A DNA stretch of 64,000 nt from Vanilla planifolia (taxonomy: Eukaryota; Streptophyta; Magnoliopsida; Asparagales; Orchidaceae): assembly GCA_023846275.1 (NCBI GenBank), contig CM043870.1, forward strand, positions 6,819,527 through 6,883,526, read 5' to 3'. A model generated the notes under the pieces. It was not told the origin of the DNA, made no database searches, and saw nothing but the letters and a program-made list of their open reading frames with translations. The translations under genes were made by a program, and so were the position numbers. This document shows positions 61,529-64,000 of this stretch, piece by piece (within the stretch, counting starts at the first letter, position 1; every line of letters begins with the position of its first letter).

Positions 61529-64000
61529 GTAAGTTTTCTCTACAAGTCTTGCTTGAGTTTCTTACAGCACTGTGCTTGTGGATGTGCACTTCAGGTTAAT
61601 TTGGTTTGGAGACTGTTTGGAAACAAACCAATCGACCGAACTTTAAAAATGTTAAAAGAAGCCTGGTTTGGCCAAACCATCTAAACAATGAACAGGTGCA
61701 AGCTTTTCCATTCAGGCTTTTGTTTGACTAGGCCTATTAACAGCTGGAGGTCGATTCAGATAGACTGCAATCCATATTTTATTTGGGACATTTTGGAGTG
61801 GTTGAGAGTTCATCACATTTTGGTTGATGAAGTAGAATCACGTTCGTCCCATAACCCACATCAATTACCTGAATTAGAACGGATTCAGCAAATCACACGT
61901 CTGCTGATTTTGCTCTAAATTCGTAATCTAGTGCTATATTATTGTGGTTGATTCGTTGAACTTCCAAAATGTATGACAGATAAAAAAGCAAGATGTATTG
62001 CTGCAAAGATATACACGTTTAAATTTAGGTATCTTCCTCTTTGCTAATCACTAGGACAGATGTTGGGAATGGGATCTTAGCAATGGTAAATTTTTTTTGT
62101 CATACAGCCTGGGGTTTCCTAGCTCCCTTTGTGAAAACAGTCTCTTGAATGTGTTGGGTAAGATTTTATATAATAGATCTCATGAGTGTGAACGTTTCCT
62201 TAAACTTGTACAAGTGGAAAGTTTTGTGCGTCTGGTTGCCCTTTAATGCAGAACTATTAAATGTTTTTTAAAGAAGAATATATGATGCATAAATATAACC
62301 ACAAGTATGCTTCTAATAAATGTGACGATGTTTATATCGTCCAGAAGAGATCAGAAGTGGAATAGTGGATGTAGCTCTGTTGAATTAATCACTTTGCTAC
62401 TAAAGTACATGAGAATGACCTAACATAGGCCAATTTTGAATTGAGGAGACATATTAAGACAGAGTAGGTGACTTTGAGACTCAAGGTGATTGTTTTGGTA
62501 CTAAATGAAGGGGCAGTTTTCGATATGATGTAGCCTAAAGATGGCTGCAGATCGGAAACATTTATGTAGTGAAAGAGGAAAGAAAACTTAGTTGTTTTGG
62601 CATAAGAGTTTGGCTTCCACGAGTGTGTAGATGTTAGTCCCATGTATGCATGTATGAATATGGTGGCATTTGAAACTTTTGTTTGGAGTAGTACAGCTTT
62701 AAGAGAAATTACTTAAATGAAAAAAGTAATAAAATGTGAAAAGTCAAAAAAAGGATAAAAATCATAATTATAATGATAGAAAAGGCTCCCTCTATATTAC
62801 TTATATATAAAGAGAGACATTTAAGTTTATTGGAACTTTTGATAAGAGATGACCTTAAAATTGTAGAATTAGGGTTCCAACAAATGTAGAAGAAAAAATT
62901 AAGCAAAATAAAGCTAGGAAGTGATCTAAATTTGAGTGTCATAAATAACAACAAGAAAAGAGGAGAAATAGTTTTGCATGAGACGTAAGTTATTTTTAAG
63001 GGAAAATGGTGGTTGGTTATTCTAAATTAAGATTTGATAGTGACTTTTGATAGTTATTTGTAAGGTAGGTAATCAAATCTAGTAGTTGAAAGTGAATTTG
63101 AAATATTAAATGAGTATTTAGTATTGAATATGGAAAAAATATGATAAGAATAAAGGGTTTTGATGATTAAGGAAACTAGAAACCCGATTTGTTTGACTAA
63201 GGTAATACAATGGACACCCTAGTTGATAAGGGGTTCGATTGTCCTTGTCATGGAGCATGACTAGTCCTAAGAAAAAGAAAATAGTAGTTGGCTTGGTTAA
63301 TTAGGATAGGAAAATGAGTGCTTTGGTAGGGTTGACTTCAGGTGAGACTTGGGATTAGGCTTGATTGACTAGGTAGTCTTGGGATGGCATTGACGAAGCT
63401 TGGTCATGGGAATTAGGTTGGCTTTCTCAGGAAGACAAGGATGTCTTAGGAGGGATTTCTGTTTGTGACATGTTGGTAAGATGTATCAAAGGGAAGCTAG
63501 CAGGTTGAATCAAATATGATGTAGCAAACTTAGAAGAGAGTTGATCTAGGGTAGGATTGATGACACTTGCTTGTATGTTATGCTAGCAATATAAAAGGGA
63601 TTAGGGCCACATGGATGACATGTAGCATGTTAGGATTGGAGGGAGAGTAATGTGGGATGACAAGTGTTTCATCCATTGAACATGAAAAAAAAACAATTTT
63701 GATTGCAAGCATAAATATGAGATAATATGGGATTGCTGTAGATTCAGGTGCAAAATCACCTTCTTAAAGAATATAAGGTAAGCCCTTGTACAAATTTTTA
63801 TAGGTATGAGCAAGAAGCAAGAAACTTGGATAGTTGCAACAATTTATATCCCATGGTTGAATTAACTATTTTTTGTAGTATCTCAGAGTGGAGATTTAGG
63901 AACCTATGGAACTAGCTTTTGATACTCAAGATTTTAGCATGTAAATATTGGATGAAGTGACATTGCAAATTGATGCAGCCTAAAGATGCAAATGTACTTG
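61529..64000 (+). other. intron 11 of the BEACH gene (start only), no exon found
   Basis: Begins GTAAGTTTTC after the codon for Glu. I looked for the expected next peptide of BCHB (roughly YYQALFRDGECFLHVVSLL) in all plus frames and did not find it, so the next exon probably lies beyond 64,000. The region is of repeat-like composition: 'gatgtagcctaaagatggc' at about 62,527 recurs as 'gatgcagcctaaagatgc' at about 63,973. Frames at 61,688-61,918, 62,389-62,954 and 63,601-63,813 are unsupported. Confidence 0.5.

Noticed and set aside
61529-61684. Continuation of BEACH exon 11 past the donor at 61,529
   Set aside because: The frame remains open for some codons, but GAA|GTAAGT is a strong donor and the extra residues no longer follow the family.
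1-64000. tRNA, rRNA, snRNA or miRNA genes
   Set aside because: I saw no cloverleaf-type A/B boxes, rRNA text or convincing hairpins; the snRNA-type promoter motifs are not followed by a recognisable snRNA.

Overview
This is nuclear DNA of a flowering plant. Three genes resemble angiosperm families: an AHL/SAL1-type phosphatase, a PLS-class PPR protein and a plant-type BEACH protein. They have GT-AG introns and sit in AT-rich sequence full of decayed LTR retrotransposons and LINEs. The phosphatase reads closest to the monocot sequences I remember, so a monocot is my best guess; the species cannot be fixed from this window.

Layout. 1 to 28.7 kb is a gene-poor repeat field. It holds a Ty3/gypsy pol fossil (about 0.75-2.56 kb, minus), a Ty1/copia fossil (about 3.1-7.3 kb, minus), and a gypsy fossil (about 10.6-14.7 kb, minus) split by a 2,109-bp solo LTR at 11,469-13,577 with a perfect 5-bp target duplication. 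Further LTR-like AT-rich sequence fills 14.8-18.3 kb. A 1.43-kb tandem duplication lies at 23.69-26.57 kb, and a small dispersed-unit repeat at 27.2-28.6 kb. I see no protein-coding host gene there.

28.7-36.8 kb holds two convergent genes. The first is a three-exon plus-strand gene for an AHL-like 3'(2'),5'-bisphosphate nucleotidase (CDS 29,111-33,827). The second is an intronless minus-strand E-class PPR gene (34,902-36,833). 36.8-41.1 kb is an AT-rich intergenic region with probable LTR debris.

41.1-64 kb is the 5' part of a very large plus-strand gene for a BEACH-domain protein, most like Arabidopsis BCHB (At1g58230). I could place eleven coding exons (41,828-61,528). They join in frame into 870 codons, and the gene continues past the window. 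Its introns carry an old copia element (intron 6), a degenerate L1-type LINE (intron 9) and other repeats.

The three genes have separate jobs: nucleotide/sulfur metabolism, organelle RNA processing, and membrane traffic or mRNA-body function. Nothing suggests a shared pathway. I found no convincing new biological system. The most informative points are the solo LTR with its internal tandem repeats, the 1.43-kb duplication, the competing splice sites in the BEACH gene, and the ambiguous N-terminus of the phosphatase.
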